This document shows positions 22,000-36,509 of a stretch of DNA of 64,000 bases, piece by piece (within the stretch, counting starts at the first letter, position 1; the number at the start of each line of letters is the position of its first letter). The notes beneath the pieces were generated by a model. It was given only the letters and a program-made list of their open reading frames with translations. It searched no databases and was not told the DNA's origin. This stretch comes from Desulfurobacteriaceae bacterium. Lineage in GTDB: Bacteria; Aquificota; Aquificia; Desulfurobacteriales; Desulfurobacteriaceae. The stretch is taken from positions 34,309 through 98,308 of the forward strand of contig JAMORC010000039.1 in assembly GCA_027063785.1 (NCBI GenBank), in the 5' to 3' direction. Position numbers and translations under genes: made by a program.

Positions 22000-22632
22000 G
22001 TGAAGTGCCACCTCTGCAGTTCTCCGGACTGCTACAGAAAGGAAAAGCGCTGCTACGGAGCGGAAAAGGAAATTGACTCCCTTACGGAATTTGAGCTGAA
22101 ACTCCTGAAAGTCGCCTCCGACATAGAAAGGGAGTTCTACTGCAGGGCTACAAGAGTTCAGGAGCTTATAGAGTTCTGCAGGAGAATGAAGTTCAAGAAA
22201 ATCGGAATTGCGTTCTGCATAGGACTTTTCGAAGAAGCAAGGATTCTGGCGGAGATTTTAGAATCCCACGGACTCAAAGTCTTCTCGGCCGCCTGTAAGG
22301 TCGGAGCGGTTGATAAGGAAGAACTCGGAATTGAGAAAATGAAACCCGAAAGCCCCGAATCCGTCTGCAACCCGATAGGTCAGGCAGAACTTCTCAACAG
22401 GGCGGGAACTGAACTCAACATAATAGTCGGCCTCTGCATAGGACACGATATCCTCTTTCAAATGCACTCGGAAGCTCCGGTAACGACTCTCATAGTGAAG
22501 GACAGAGTCTTGGCCCACAACCCGGCAGGAGCAATCTACTCTAAATACCACAGGAACGCCTTAAAAAAGGCCCCCGAAGGGGGCAGCCTGAGCTGTGAGG
22601 AGGGAGAGATGGAGCATCTGGGAGGGAAATAA
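22000..22632 (+). CDS. DUF1847 cysteine-rich metal-binding protein
   Basis: A 210-residue protein with an N-terminal cysteine-rich segment (C3-x2-C6-x4-C11-x6-C18) and further cysteines in GIAFCIGLFEEAR, SAACKVG, SVCNPIGQA and VGLCIGHD. These are the signatures of DUF1847, found in anaerobes and described only as a putative metal-binding protein. The GTG start lies 11 bases after the NifX-like stop, so the two form an operon divergent from cooS. Confidence 0.8.
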   Translation: MKCHLCSSPDCYRKEKRCYGAEKEIDSLTEFELKLLKVASDIEREFYCRATRVQELIEFCRRMKFKKIGIAFCIGLFEEARILAEILESHGLKVFSAACKVGAVDKEELGIEKMKPESPESVCNPIGQAELLNRAGTELNIIVGLCIGHDILFQMHSEAPVTTLIVKDRVLAHNPAGAIYSKYHRNALKKAPEGGSLSCEEGEMEHLGGK

Positions 22633-22652
22633 TATTCATTTTTTCTCTGATA

Positions 22653-23366
22653 TCAAGGGCAAAGGCTTAAAGTTTTTTTAACCTCAATTTCAAGCTCCTG
22701 AGGATTGAAGCTTAATAAGAAGCCAAAGACACCAACCCCTGAGCGAACGGCCTCTTTAAGTGCTTCAGCAAAGTCCTTATCCCTCTTTTCATTGGCTTTA
22801 ATACAAAAGCAGCTTTTAAAAGCTAAAAAAAGAATAGCAGCGTCAAACCCTCTCTTCTTCGCCTTTACAAGCTCTTCCAGGTGTTTTCTGCCCCTTGCAG
22901 TCGGAGCATCGGGGAAAAGGCACACCCCGCCCTCCACCAGGTTGCAGCCCTTTACCTCCACAAAGAGTTTTCCGTCAACCAAAAAGTCAATCCTGCTACT
23001 TCCAAAAGTTACTTCTCCCTTCACTTCCTTCGGAACAAAACCGAGACAACCGGACTTTATAAGACATCGGGCTATTTTGGAATGGAGAGAGGGCATAAGG
23101 AAAACCCATTCACCGCCGCTCCTGACAGCCGTCAGCTTAAAGTCCAGTTTTCCCCTCGGATTCGGTGAAAGAAGGACAGAAGCTCCGGGGACGAGAAGCT
23201 CCCGAAGCCTTCCGGTATCGGAAAGGTGGGCAGTTACTTCCCTTCCCTCAACTAAAGCCTTCACGGTAAATCTATTCAACCTTTCAACAAAAATACCCTC
23301 AGTAAGGGAAGGGACATCTTCGGCAACCGAAATATTTAAACCCTCACAGGGACTTTTGAACTTCAA
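22653..23366 (-). CDS. sfsA: SfsA family DNA/RNA-binding nuclease-fold protein
   Basis: A 237-residue protein: an N-terminal OB-like domain (AHLSDTGRLRELLVPG) and a PD-(D/E)xK nuclease-like domain (SRIDFLVDG, FVEVKGCNLVEGGVCLFPDAPTARG). SfsA was named for sugar-fermentation stimulation in E. coli, but its biochemical role is unsettled. Its start overlaps the end of the phosphatase gene by 23 bases. Confidence 0.92.
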   Translation of the reverse strand: MKFKSPCEGLNISVAEDVPSLTEGIFVERLNRFTVKALVEGREVTAHLSDTGRLRELLVPGASVLLSPNPRGKLDFKLTAVRSGGEWVFLMPSLHSKIARCLIKSGCLGFVPKEVKGEVTFGSSRIDFLVDGKLFVEVKGCNLVEGGVCLFPDAPTARGRKHLEELVKAKKRGFDAAILFLAFKSCFCIKANEKRDKDFAEALKEAVRSGVGVFGFLLSFNPQELEIEVKKTLSLCP

Positions 23367-23991
23367 AGTCTATTTCCTTACCGAGGTGTCCGGTAGCATT
23401 GGCAACGTGAACGATTACCTTCTTTGTCTCGGGCTCATACTCAAGGACAGTTATCCCGCAGTTTGCCTGCTTAAAAGCCCAGAACTTATTAAGGTCTGTT
23501 TCGAGGAGGTGGCACATAATTACCTTATTGGTAGCGTCGTGACCAACAACAACGATCAAATCCTCACTTTCGTGCTTCCTGACAACCCTTTCAAACGCCT
23601 CTACTGCCCTTTCGTAAACGTCCCTGAGGCTCTCACCACCCGGCATTTTTACCTCAGCGGGCCTCTCTCTCCAGAGCTTCAGAAGCTCAGGGTACTTTTC
23701 CTCAACTTCGGAAGCCAGCATCCCTTCCCACTCTCCGTGATCAATCTCCTTAAAGCCCTCATCGGTTACAACAGTAAGCCCGTGGTGTCTGGCTATCTCC
23801 TCCGCAGTATCCCTGCACCTTTTTAAAGGGCTTGAGTAAACAGCCTTGATCGGAAAATCCTTAAGGGCATTACCTACTTTCTTTGCCTGCTCTTTCCCCT
23901 CCTCATTCAGCGGGATATCCATCTTCCCCTGATACCTGCCTTCAGCGTTCCAGACAGTTTTACCGTGCCTAACAAGTATTACCTTCGGCAT
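23344..23991 (-). CDS. Histidine phosphatase (phosphoglycerate-mutase-like) protein
   Basis: A 215-residue protein of the histidine phosphatase superfamily. The N-terminal RHG motif (LVRHGKTVWN, H9 is the phosphorylated residue), SSPLKRCRDTAEEI, the acid FKEIDHGEWEG and the second histidine VVGHDATNK are all present. In Hydrogenobacter, proteins of this type are cobalamin-independent phosphoserine phosphatases, so serine synthesis is a good candidate role; CobC-type and GpmB-type activities are alternatives. Confidence 0.87.
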   Translation of the reverse strand: MPKVILVRHGKTVWNAEGRYQGKMDIPLNEEGKEQAKKVGNALKDFPIKAVYSSPLKRCRDTAEEIARHHGLTVVTDEGFKEIDHGEWEGMLASEVEEKYPELLKLWRERPAEVKMPGGESLRDVYERAVEAFERVVRKHESEDLIVVVGHDATNKVIMCHLLETDLNKFWAFKQANCGITVLEYEPETKKVIVHVANATGHLGKEIDFEVQKSL

Positions 23992-24041
23992 CTCCTTCTC
24001 CTTACTCGAATTTGAATTGGGAATTATAAACCGGTCAAATT

Positions 24042-24070
24042 TTTACATTTTTTTTACAAGTTAGTAAAAT
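24042..24070 (+). promoter_or_regulatory. Promoter of the GltD-like gene
   Basis: TTTACA (24042-24047) and TAAAAT (24065-24070), separated by 17 bp, in an AT-rich intergenic region 40 bases before the ATG at 24110. Confidence 0.6.
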
Positions 24071-24109
24071 TCTTTTTTCAAGAAACGCCAGCAAATAGGA
24101 GGAACTCCA

Positions 24110-25543
24110 ATGAAAAGGAAGCTCGACAGGTGGATGGACAGAATGCCGATGCCGATACTTCCCGCCGAAGTCAGGAAAAGGGTGTTTAATGAGTACGTAC
24201 TCGGCTACGGCCACACTGCCGCCAAAGACGAGTCCATAAGGTGTCTTCTATGTAAGACTCCCACCTGCATGGACTCCTGCCCCGTTAACAGCAGAATTCC
24301 CGAGTGGATTGAGTCAATCCAGAAGGAATCAGTAATTGAAGGCTACAAGGTACTGAGAGAGAGGAACCCCTTTAGCTCTGTCTGCGGTAGAGTATGCCCT
24401 CAGGAAAGGCTCTGCGAAAGCACCTGCATTCTCCTCAGGAAAAAGGATGGAGAATCCGTTGCTATCGGAGGATTGGAAAGGTTTATAGCCGACAACATCA
24501 GGATGTCGGGCATTGACTGGAAGGACGAAAAGGAATTTGAGGATACCGGGAAAAAGGTTGCAGTCATCGGAGGAGGGCCGGCAGGTCTCGCGGCTGCTTA
24601 CTTCTTAGCAAGAAAAGGGCATAAGGTTACGGTTTTTGAAGCTCTTCCCTACCTCGGCGGAGTTATGAGGTACGGCATTCCGGAGCCGAGGCTTCCCAGG
24701 GAAGCACTGGATTGGGATATAAACCTTATCGTTAACCTCGGCGTAGACGTAAAGACAAATACAGTTGTCGGAGAAGACATCTCAATAGAACAGATAATGA
24801 AAATGTACGATGCAGTATTCATCGCAGTCGGCTCCGGAAGAGGCAAGAAAATGAACATACCCGGAGCCGATCTGAAAGGCTGTTACACGGCAATAGGCTT
24901 CCTCATGAAGATAAACACGGGGGAAGTCCACCCCCTCCTTGCCCCCGACAGGGACGTTGAGATGCCCCAGAACAAGAAAATCGTCGTAGTAGGCGGCGGT
25001 TTCACCGCCGTTGACTGTGCACTCGTTGCAGTAAGGCTTGGAAACGAGGTTGAGATTGTTTACAGAAGGACAAAGGACTCCTCCTCTGCAAGGGAGGATG
25101 AGTGGGAAATGCTCGAGGAGGAAGGTGTAAAGATAAACTGGCTCACACAGCCAGTAGAAGTGATAGGGGATGAGGAAGGAAAAGTCAAAGGAATAAAGTG
25201 CGTGAAGATGAAATTGATACCGCAAGAAGGGAGAAGACCCAAGGTAGAGCCGATTTCCGATTCCGAGTTCGTTATACCCTGTGACATTGTGGTCTTTGCC
25301 GTAGGCCAGGGAGATAATCCCGTTGCTTACAAAGAACTTGAAGGCTTAAAGATTGACAAGTGGAATAATCTCTCAACCGTTGACGAGGAGTTCAGAACAA
25401 ACATTGAAGGAGTTTGGGCCGGCGGTGACGTCGTAAACGGCGGCGACCTCGTAGTAACAGCAATAAGGCATGCCCAGATCGCCGCCCGATCAATCCACAA
25501 ATACCTGATGACCGGCAGGTGGGAGTACAAGGGGGAAAAGTAA
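24110..25543 (+). CDS. GltD-like NAD(P)-dependent FAD/Fe-S oxidoreductase
   Basis: A 477-residue flavoprotein of the glutamate synthase small-subunit family. The N-terminal cysteines CLLCKTPTCMDSCP and [16 protein letters not shown] bind two [4Fe-4S] clusters. The FAD-binding motif VIGGGPAGLAAAYFLARKG and the NAD(P)-binding motif VVGGGFTAVDCALVAVRLG follow, with GVWAGGDVVNGGD near the end. It is monocistronic with its own promoter and terminator. It could be the missing small subunit for the GltB at 44649-48980; a second paralogue is at 34227-35630. Confidence 0.88.
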   Translation: MKRKLDRWMDRMPMPILPAEVRKRVFNEYVLGYGHTAAKDESIRCLLCKTPTCMDSCPVNSRIPEWIESIQKESVIEGYKVLRERNPFSSVCGRVCPQERLCESTCILLRKKDGESVAIGGLERFIADNIRMSGIDWKDEKEFEDTGKKVAVIGGGPAGLAAAYFLARKGHKVTVFEALPYLGGVMRYGIPEPRLPREALDWDINLIVNLGVDVKTNTVVGEDISIEQIMKMYDAVFIAVGSGRGKKMNIPGADLKGCYTAIGFLMKINTGEVHPLLAPDRDVEMPQNKKIVVVGGGFTAVDCALVAVRLGNEVEIVYRRTKDSSSAREDEWEMLEEEGVKINWLTQPVEVIGDEEGKVKGIKCVKMKLIPQEGRRPKVEPISDSEFVIPCDIVVFAVGQGDNPVAYKELEGLKIDKWNNLSTVDEEFRTNIEGVWAGGDVVNGGDLVVTAIRHAQIAARSIHKYLMTGRWEYKGEK

Positions 25544-25547
25544 CCTC

Positions 25548-25567
25548 GGGGCCTGTGCCCCTTTTTT
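25548..25567 (+). terminator. Intrinsic terminator after the GltD-like gene
   Basis: A GGGGC/GCCCC stem (25548-25552 with 25557-25561) with a CTGT loop, followed by six T residues (25562-25567). The following stretch to 25674 holds no recognisable gene. Confidence 0.9.
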
Positions 25568-25674
25568 CTCATTTATTGTGCGCAAAAACTAAATACAAAG
25601 TTTTCCCTTGAAAACTGCGGAACCGTATCAGGAGCTACTGAGGTGTCCACCATGTAGTGAACTCCAACAACCTA

Positions 25675-25703
25675 TTGACATACAGCAACCGACTCCCTAT
25701 ATT
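25675..25703 (+). promoter_or_regulatory. Promoter of the Phe-Leu tRNA pair
   Basis: Consensus TTGACA (25675-25680), a 17-bp spacer and TATATT (25698-25703), just upstream of tRNA-Phe. Confidence 0.8.
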
Positions 25704-25714
25704 TTTCCTTGCAT

Positions 25715-25790
<76 letters not shown>

Positions 25791-25826
25791 TTTTTTTATT
25801 CCCGCCAAAAAAAATCCAAATTAGAA

Positions 25827-25913
25827 GCCCGGGTGGCGGAATTGGCAGACGCACGGGACTTAAAATCCCGGGGCCGCAAGGCCGTGCGGGTTCGATTCCC
25901 GCCCCGGGCACCA
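25827..25913 (+). tRNA. tRNA-Leu (anticodon TAA)
   Basis: An 87-nt class II tRNA with acceptor GCCCGGG/CCCGGGC, anticodon loop CTTAAAA, a long variable arm (GGGCCGCAAGGCCGT region) and encoded CCA. Confidence 0.97.
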
Positions 25914-26028
25914 ATGGCATCCGAATTCTCCAAGCTTGACACAGCCATAAAAAGAAACATTCCCTCAATTACCAACCGCCCAAAAAGAAAAAATAAAAGC
26001 CTTTCTTCACCTCAAAGATTGTTCCATT

Positions 26029-26057
26029 TTGCCACGCTTTAGGTCACTAATTAAATT
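26029..26057 (+). promoter_or_regulatory. Possible promoter for the hslVU run
   Basis: TTGCCA (26029-26034) and TAAATT (26052-26057), 17 bp apart, upstream of the small membrane protein gene that precedes hslV. Between the tRNA-Leu and this point no gene is visible. Confidence 0.5.
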
Positions 26058-26092
26058 ATTAGAATCCCCAAACAGTACCGGGAGGATCAACC

Positions 26093-26344
26093 TTGGAAAC
26101 TTTGGTAACCGTCATCATAGCAACTTTCTTTCTTAACCTTCCCTTCGGATGGCTTAGGGAAGGCGTAAGGAAATTCTCACCAATGTGGTTTCTCTACGTT
26201 CACTTCCCCATACCTTTCATAATCGCCATGAGGATAGGACTCGGGATTCCCTGGAAATTTGCACCGCTCCTCATCTTGGTAGCAGTCTTCGGACAGTTCA
26301 TCGGGGCAAGAATCAGGCGCAGACAGCTTCAGCTGGAGGGATAA
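26093..26344 (+). CDS. Small membrane protein (DUF2798-like topology), function unknown
   Basis: An 83-residue protein with a TTG start preceded by GGGAGG. Two hydrophobic segments ([18 protein letters not shown] and a second pair around [15 protein letters not shown] and [16 protein letters not shown]) suggest two or three membrane helices and a basic C terminus ([11 protein letters not shown]). No specific family is assigned with confidence. It overlaps the hslV start by one base, so it is probably the first gene of the hslVU operon. Confidence 0.6.
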   Translation: METLVTVIIATFFLNLPFGWLREGVRKFSPMWFLYVHFPIPFIIAMRIGLGIPWKFAPLLILVAVFGQFIGARIRRRQLQLEG

Positions 26345-26877
26345 TGGAATTCCGCGGAACGACAATATGTGCCGTACTCAAGGACGGCAGGGTTGCTATG
26401 GCCGGAGACGGGCAGGTCACCCTCGGAAACACCGTTTTTAAAAACGGGGCAAGAAAAGTAAGGAAGATATACGGAGGCAGAGTTCTGGCAGGGTTCGCCG
26501 GCTCCGTTGCCGACGCTTTTGCCCTCCTCGAAAGGTTTGAAGACAAGCTTCAAAGCTTCAGCGGTAACTTACTAAAATCAGCAGTAGAACTTGCAAAGGA
26601 CTGGAGAACCGACAGGGTGCTGAGAAGGCTTGAGGCCATGCTCTTAGTTGCAGATAAGTCAAAGATACTTCTCATTTCGGGTAACGGAGATGTAATAGAA
26701 CCCGACATTCCGGTTATGGCAATAGGCTCCGGCGGAGCTTATGCCCAGGCAGCAGCAACGGCACTTTACCAGAACACCGACCTTCCGGCAGAGGAAATTG
26801 CCAGAAAATCGCTTGAAATAGCCGGAAACATATGTATCTACACAAATACCAACATCATTGTTGAAGTTCTCGATTAG
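26344..26877 (+). CDS. hslV: HslV peptidase subunit of HslUV protease
   Basis: A 177-residue proteasome-like peptidase. After a five-residue propeptide (MEFRG) the catalytic N-terminal threonine begins [23 protein letters not shown], followed by [17 protein letters not shown] and [14 protein letters not shown]. It forms hexamer rings docked to HslU. The ATG at 26344 is chosen because it puts the active-site Thr next to the N terminus; longer upstream frames would bury it. Confidence 0.96.
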   Translation: MEFRGTTICAVLKDGRVAMAGDGQVTLGNTVFKNGARKVRKIYGGRVLAGFAGSVADAFALLERFEDKLQSFSGNLLKSAVELAKDWRTDRVLRRLEAMLLVADKSKILLISGNGDVIEPDIPVMAIGSGGAYAQAAATALYQNTDLPAEEIARKSLEIAGNICIYTNTNIIVEVLD

Positions 26878-26885
26878 GGGGCAGA

Positions 26886-28319
26886 ATGCTGAAGCGTTTT
26901 TTCGGCAGCAACGGGAAAAAGGAAAGGCCGGGAAGTGAGAAATTCCTTACCCCGAAAGAAATAGTAAAAGAGCTTGACAAGTACGTTGTTGGGCAGCATG
27001 AGGCAAAGAAAGCCGTCGCAATAGCCCTGAGGAACAGGTGGAGGAGGCAGAAACTTCCCCCCGAAATGAGGGACGAAGTTGCCCCCAAAAACATAATAAT
27101 GATCGGACCGACCGGCGTGGGGAAAACAGAAATAGCAAGGAGACTGGCTAAGTTAGTCAAAGCCCCCTTCATAAAGGTAGAAGCAACGAAGTTTACAGAA
27201 GTCGGCTACGTCGGAAGGGATGTTGAATCAATAATACGGGATCTCGTCGAGTTTGCCGTTAACATGGTAAAGGAAGAAAAGATTGCGGAAGTTGAGGAGA
27301 GAGCCAGGGAGCTTGCCTACGAAAGGCTTGCGGAAATTATGGTTCCGGAGCCGGGGCCTCAACAGCAGTCCATCCAGAGCCTCTTTGACGTATTCCTTCC
27401 ATCCCCTAAAGCCCCGCAGCAAGAAGATCGGGAGAAGCTGAAAAGCAGGTTAAGGGACGAGAGAAACAGGATAAAGGAAAAGCTCAAAGCGGGGGAGCTT
27501 GACGAGGAGGTAGTTGAAATAGCCGTAACCGTGGAAACACCCGGCATCAACGTCGTCGGCATCGGTGCCGATATGTCAAACATACAGGATATTCTCTCCT
27601 CCATCCTTCCCAAGCCCAGGAAGCTGAGGAAAATGAAGGTAAAGGAAGCCCTCAGGTACTTGACTCAAGAGGAAGCACAAAAGCTCATAGACATGGACGA
27701 AGTGATAAGGGAGGCCATTGACAGGGTTGAAAACCAGGGAATCGTATTTATTGATGAAATAGATAAAGTCGCTGCAAGGAGCGGCGGGAAAGGTCCGGAC
27801 GTTTCAAGAGAAGGAGTTCAGAGAGATCTCCTTCCGATAGTCGAAGGAAGCAAGGTTTCAACGAAGTACGGCCTTGTCAGAACAGACCACATACTTTTCA
27901 TAGCAGCCGGTGCCTTCCACATAGCAAAACCCTCCGATCTCCTTCCCGAGCTTCAAGGTCGCTTCCCAATAAGGGTTGAGCTTAAACCTCTCACCAAAGA
28001 AGACTTCATCAGGATCCTGACGGAACCGAAAAACGCCCTTACAAAGCAGTACAAAGCCCTACTCGAAACGGAGGGAGTTGAAATCGAGTTTACACCCGAC
28101 GGGATAGAGGAAATCGCGAGGATAGCGGAAGAAGCAAACTCAAAAGCAGAAAACATAGGAGCAAGGCGCCTCCACACCGTAATGGAAAAACTGCTTGAGG
28201 AAATATCCTTCAATGCTCCCGAAATGAAAGGAGAGAGGGTAGTAATAGACAGGGAATACGTAAGGAGTAAACTGGAAGGCATAATAGAGGATGAGGATCT
28301 CACGAGGTACATACTGTGA
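26886..28319 (+). CDS. hslU: HslU ATPase subunit of HslUV protease
   Basis: A 477-residue AAA+ unfoldase. [28 protein letters not shown] at the N terminus, Walker [13 protein letters not shown], the pore-motif region GYVGRDVES, the I domain (about 110-240), Walker [11 protein letters not shown] and the C-terminal EDLTRYIL that activates HslV are all present. Spacing from hslV is eight bases. Confidence 0.97.
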   Translation: MLKRFFGSNGKKERPGSEKFLTPKEIVKELDKYVVGQHEAKKAVAIALRNRWRRQKLPPEMRDEVAPKNIIMIGPTGVGKTEIARRLAKLVKAPFIKVEATKFTEVGYVGRDVESIIRDLVEFAVNMVKEEKIAEVEERARELAYERLAEIMVPEPGPQQQSIQSLFDVFLPSPKAPQQEDREKLKSRLRDERNRIKEKLKAGELDEEVVEIAVTVETPGINVVGIGADMSNIQDILSSILPKPRKLRKMKVKEALRYLTQEEAQKLIDMDEVIREAIDRVENQGIVFIDEIDKVAARSGGKGPDVSREGVQRDLLPIVEGSKVSTKYGLVRTDHILFIAAGAFHIAKPSDLLPELQGRFPIRVELKPLTKEDFIRILTEPKNALTKQYKALLETEGVEIEFTPDGIEEIARIAEEANSKAENIGARRLHTVMEKLLEEISFNAPEMKGERVVIDREYVRSKLEGIIEDEDLTRYIL

Positions 28320-29350
28320 GAACCGAAAGGATAGCGAGCAAAATTAAGGCCTTTGGAGCAGACTGCTACATCACTTTAGACCAAAGTGAACGGCTCTACC
28401 TGACAAACTTCTCCTCCTCTTTCGGAATTGTTATCGTAACATCGAAGGGAGAAGGGATATTCATCACGGACGGCAGGTACATCGAGAGAGCAAAGGAAGA
28501 AGTTAAAGGTTTCAGGTTGGTACAGTGGAAAGGATGGGATAACCTGCTTTCTCTCTTGAAAGAGGAAAAGATCGAGTCGGCGGTAATCGACCCGGACAGA
28601 ATCAAATTGTCAACCTACCAGAAACTAAAGGAAAGCATAGAGATCAAAAGCTATCAGGGATTTCTCTCTGAGTTCAGATCAGTCAAGGAAGAAGAAGAAA
28701 TCGTTAGAATTGCCAGGGCAGTCCAAACGGCAGAACTTGCCCTGAAAAGCGTCCTTCACCTTTTAAAGCCCGGAATAACCGAACTGGAGTTCAGGAGGGA
28801 ATTAATTTCAGCCTTTTTCAAGCTGGGCGGGGAAGGGGAAGCTTTCCCGACGATAGTTGCATCGGGCAAAGGATCTGCCGTTCCACACTGGGAAACTTCA
28901 AACAAAGAAATAAAGGACGGAGAAGTTGTAATCGTTGACTTCGGAACACGCTATAAAGGTTATGTGTCGGACATAACGAGAACGTTTCTCGTCGGAAAAG
29001 TACCGGAAAAAATCAGGGAGATTTACGAAGTTGTAAGGGAAGCTCAGGAACTCGGGGTAAAAGAATTAAAGGAAGGAAAGTCCTGCAGGGAAGTGGACTT
29101 GGCAGTACGGAAGTTTATAGAATCCAAGAACTTCGGGGAATTTTTCGTTCACTCTACCGGTCACGGAATAGGACTGGAAGTTCATGAAGCTCCTACCCTC
29201 TCTAAAAATTCCAATGAGATCCTGAGAAAAAACAACGTGGTAACGGTTGAACCCGGAATATATTTACCCGGCCTCGGAGGAGTCAGAATAGAAGATGACT
29301 GTTTAGTAACCGAAAGCGGCAGCTTCAGATTATCGGAACTTCCACGGTAG
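28316..29350 (+). CDS. M24-family aminopeptidase (Xaa-Pro peptidase-like)
   Basis: A 344-residue protein with an N-terminal creatinase-like domain and a pita-bread metallopeptidase domain. Metal ligands are visible in [19 protein letters not shown] (two Asp), [13 protein letters not shown] (His) and the final glutamates in [10 protein letters not shown] and [10 protein letters not shown]. It should remove N-terminal residues preceding proline from peptides. The GTG start overlaps the hslU stop by four bases, so peptides from HslUV could be its substrates. Confidence 0.92.
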   Translation: MRTERIASKIKAFGADCYITLDQSERLYLTNFSSSFGIVIVTSKGEGIFITDGRYIERAKEEVKGFRLVQWKGWDNLLSLLKEEKIESAVIDPDRIKLSTYQKLKESIEIKSYQGFLSEFRSVKEEEEIVRIARAVQTAELALKSVLHLLKPGITELEFRRELISAFFKLGGEGEAFPTIVASGKGSAVPHWETSNKEIKDGEVVIVDFGTRYKGYVSDITRTFLVGKVPEKIREIYEVVREAQELGVKELKEGKSCREVDLAVRKFIESKNFGEFFVHSTGHGIGLEVHEAPTLSKNSNEILRKNNVVTVEPGIYLPGLGGVRIEDDCLVTESGSFRLSELPR

Positions 29351-29355
29351 CATAA

Positions 29356-30480
<1,125 letters not shown>

Positions 30481-30541
30481 ATTTCTCTCCAGATCCAATT
30501 TAAGTTTTCTGCCTTTATCCTTTCTTACACTACAATCCACT

Positions 30542-31507
30542 CTAACTGCGCTCAATACTCCTCTGCCCTCCCTTTAAGTAGTCAAGGATTTTAGAATAAC
30601 CTTTGGGCAGATCTACCGTGAACTCCATCCTTTTCCCGGTTCTGGGATGGTCAAAAGCAAGGTAGTAGGCGCAGAGGGCGTGCATTCCCATTTCATCTAT
30701 TAGTTTTCTAAGCGTTTCGTCCTCAATTCTGCCGGATTTGTAGCCGTATGTTCTATCTCCAAGTAGCGGGTGGCCGAGGTGGGACATATGAACTCTTATC
30801 TGGTGCGTCCTTCCCGTTTCCAGCTTACACCTGATCTCCGACACGTTATGGAGGGGGAACTCCTCAATCACCTCGTAGTTTGTTATTGCCTCTTTCGGGG
30901 AAGTCGTATTGGGGGAAAACTTCTTCCTATCAAACCTGTCCCGCCCGATGGGAACAGTTATCCTGCCCCTCCTCTCCCGCGGGATTCCCATTATTAAAGC
31001 CCTGTAAAACCTTCCAACACTCCGTTTCTTAAACTGCTCAACCAGTGACTGGTGGGCAAGGTCGTTCTTCGCAACCACTATCAGGCCGGCAGTATCCTTA
31101 TCAAGGCGGTGAACTATTCCCGGCCTTACCGTTCCACCGATTCCCTGAAGGTCTTTACAGCGGTAAAGGAGGGCATTTACGAGAGTCCCGGAAAGGTGTC
31201 CGGGTGCCGGGTGAACAACCAAACCGGCCGGCTTATTAACAACGATAACATCGCTATCCTCATAAACTACATCTATTGGTATCTCTTCGGGCTTAAGCTC
31301 AAGCGGTTCCGGTTCAGGAATCTCAAAGGCAATAACCTGTCCTTCCCTCACTTTATAGGAAGGCTTTTTAACTACCTCACCATCAACAGAAATCTCTCCG
31401 TCTTCTATCAAGTGCTTTGCTCTCGAACGGGAAAGCTCCGAAACGGAGGAGATAAATTGATCAAGCCTCTGCCCTGAGTGCTCACTGTCTACTTTATACT
31501 CTGCCAT
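30542..31507 (-). CDS. rluD: Pseudouridine synthase RluD-like
   Basis: A 321-residue RluA/RluD-family enzyme. The N-terminal S4 domain (RLDQFISSVSELSRSRAKHLIEDG) is followed by the catalytic segment RPGIVHRLDKDTAGLIVVAK with the essential aspartate, and RKLETGRTHQIRVH-like substrate segment. It modifies uridines in 23S rRNA helix 69 in characterised members. It is divergent from yacG. Confidence 0.93.
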   Translation of the reverse strand: MAEYKVDSEHSGQRLDQFISSVSELSRSRAKHLIEDGEISVDGEVVKKPSYKVREGQVIAFEIPEPEPLELKPEEIPIDVVYEDSDVIVVNKPAGLVVHPAPGHLSGTLVNALLYRCKDLQGIGGTVRPGIVHRLDKDTAGLIVVAKNDLAHQSLVEQFKKRSVGRFYRALIMGIPRERRGRITVPIGRDRFDRKKFSPNTTSPKEAITNYEVIEEFPLHNVSEIRCKLETGRTHQIRVHMSHLGHPLLGDRTYGYKSGRIEDETLRKLIDEMGMHALCAYYLAFDHPRTGKRMEFTVDLPKGYSKILDYLKGGQRSIERS

Positions 31508-31515
31508 AATCCCGC

Positions 31516-31545
31516 TTGAAATCTATTTTTAAAGCCTGAAATAAT
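31516..31545 (+). promoter_or_regulatory. Possible promoter of yacG-mutS
   Basis: TTGAAA (31516-31521) and AATAAT (31540-31545) are 18 bp apart, in the divergent interval between rluD and yacG. Confidence 0.45.
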
Positions 31546-31702
31546 TTAATCCGGGAGCAAAAGGTGAAAAGGTTAAACTGCCCTAACTGCGGGAAACCCA
31601 CAAAGTGGAAAGGGAATCCCTTCCGCCCTTTCTGTTCGGAAAAGTGCAAGCTGGCCGACCTTTCAAAATGGCTGAACGAAGAGTACAAGGTAGAGGAGGA
31701 AA

Positions 31703-36472
<4,770 letters not shown>

Positions 36473-36509
36473 CCTTTTTCCCCTTTTTAGTTTATATTTT
36501 AATTATAAA

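Noticed and set aside
22705..23826. Long plus-strand open frame (373 codons) opposite sfsA and the phosphatase
   Set aside because: It has no domain pattern, runs antisense to two clear genes, and is rich in Ser/Pro/Leu as expected for a shadow frame.
25569..25674. Possible leftover mobile DNA between the terminator and the tRNA-Phe promoter
   Set aside because: No inverted ends or coding remnant can be recognised in these ~105 bases.
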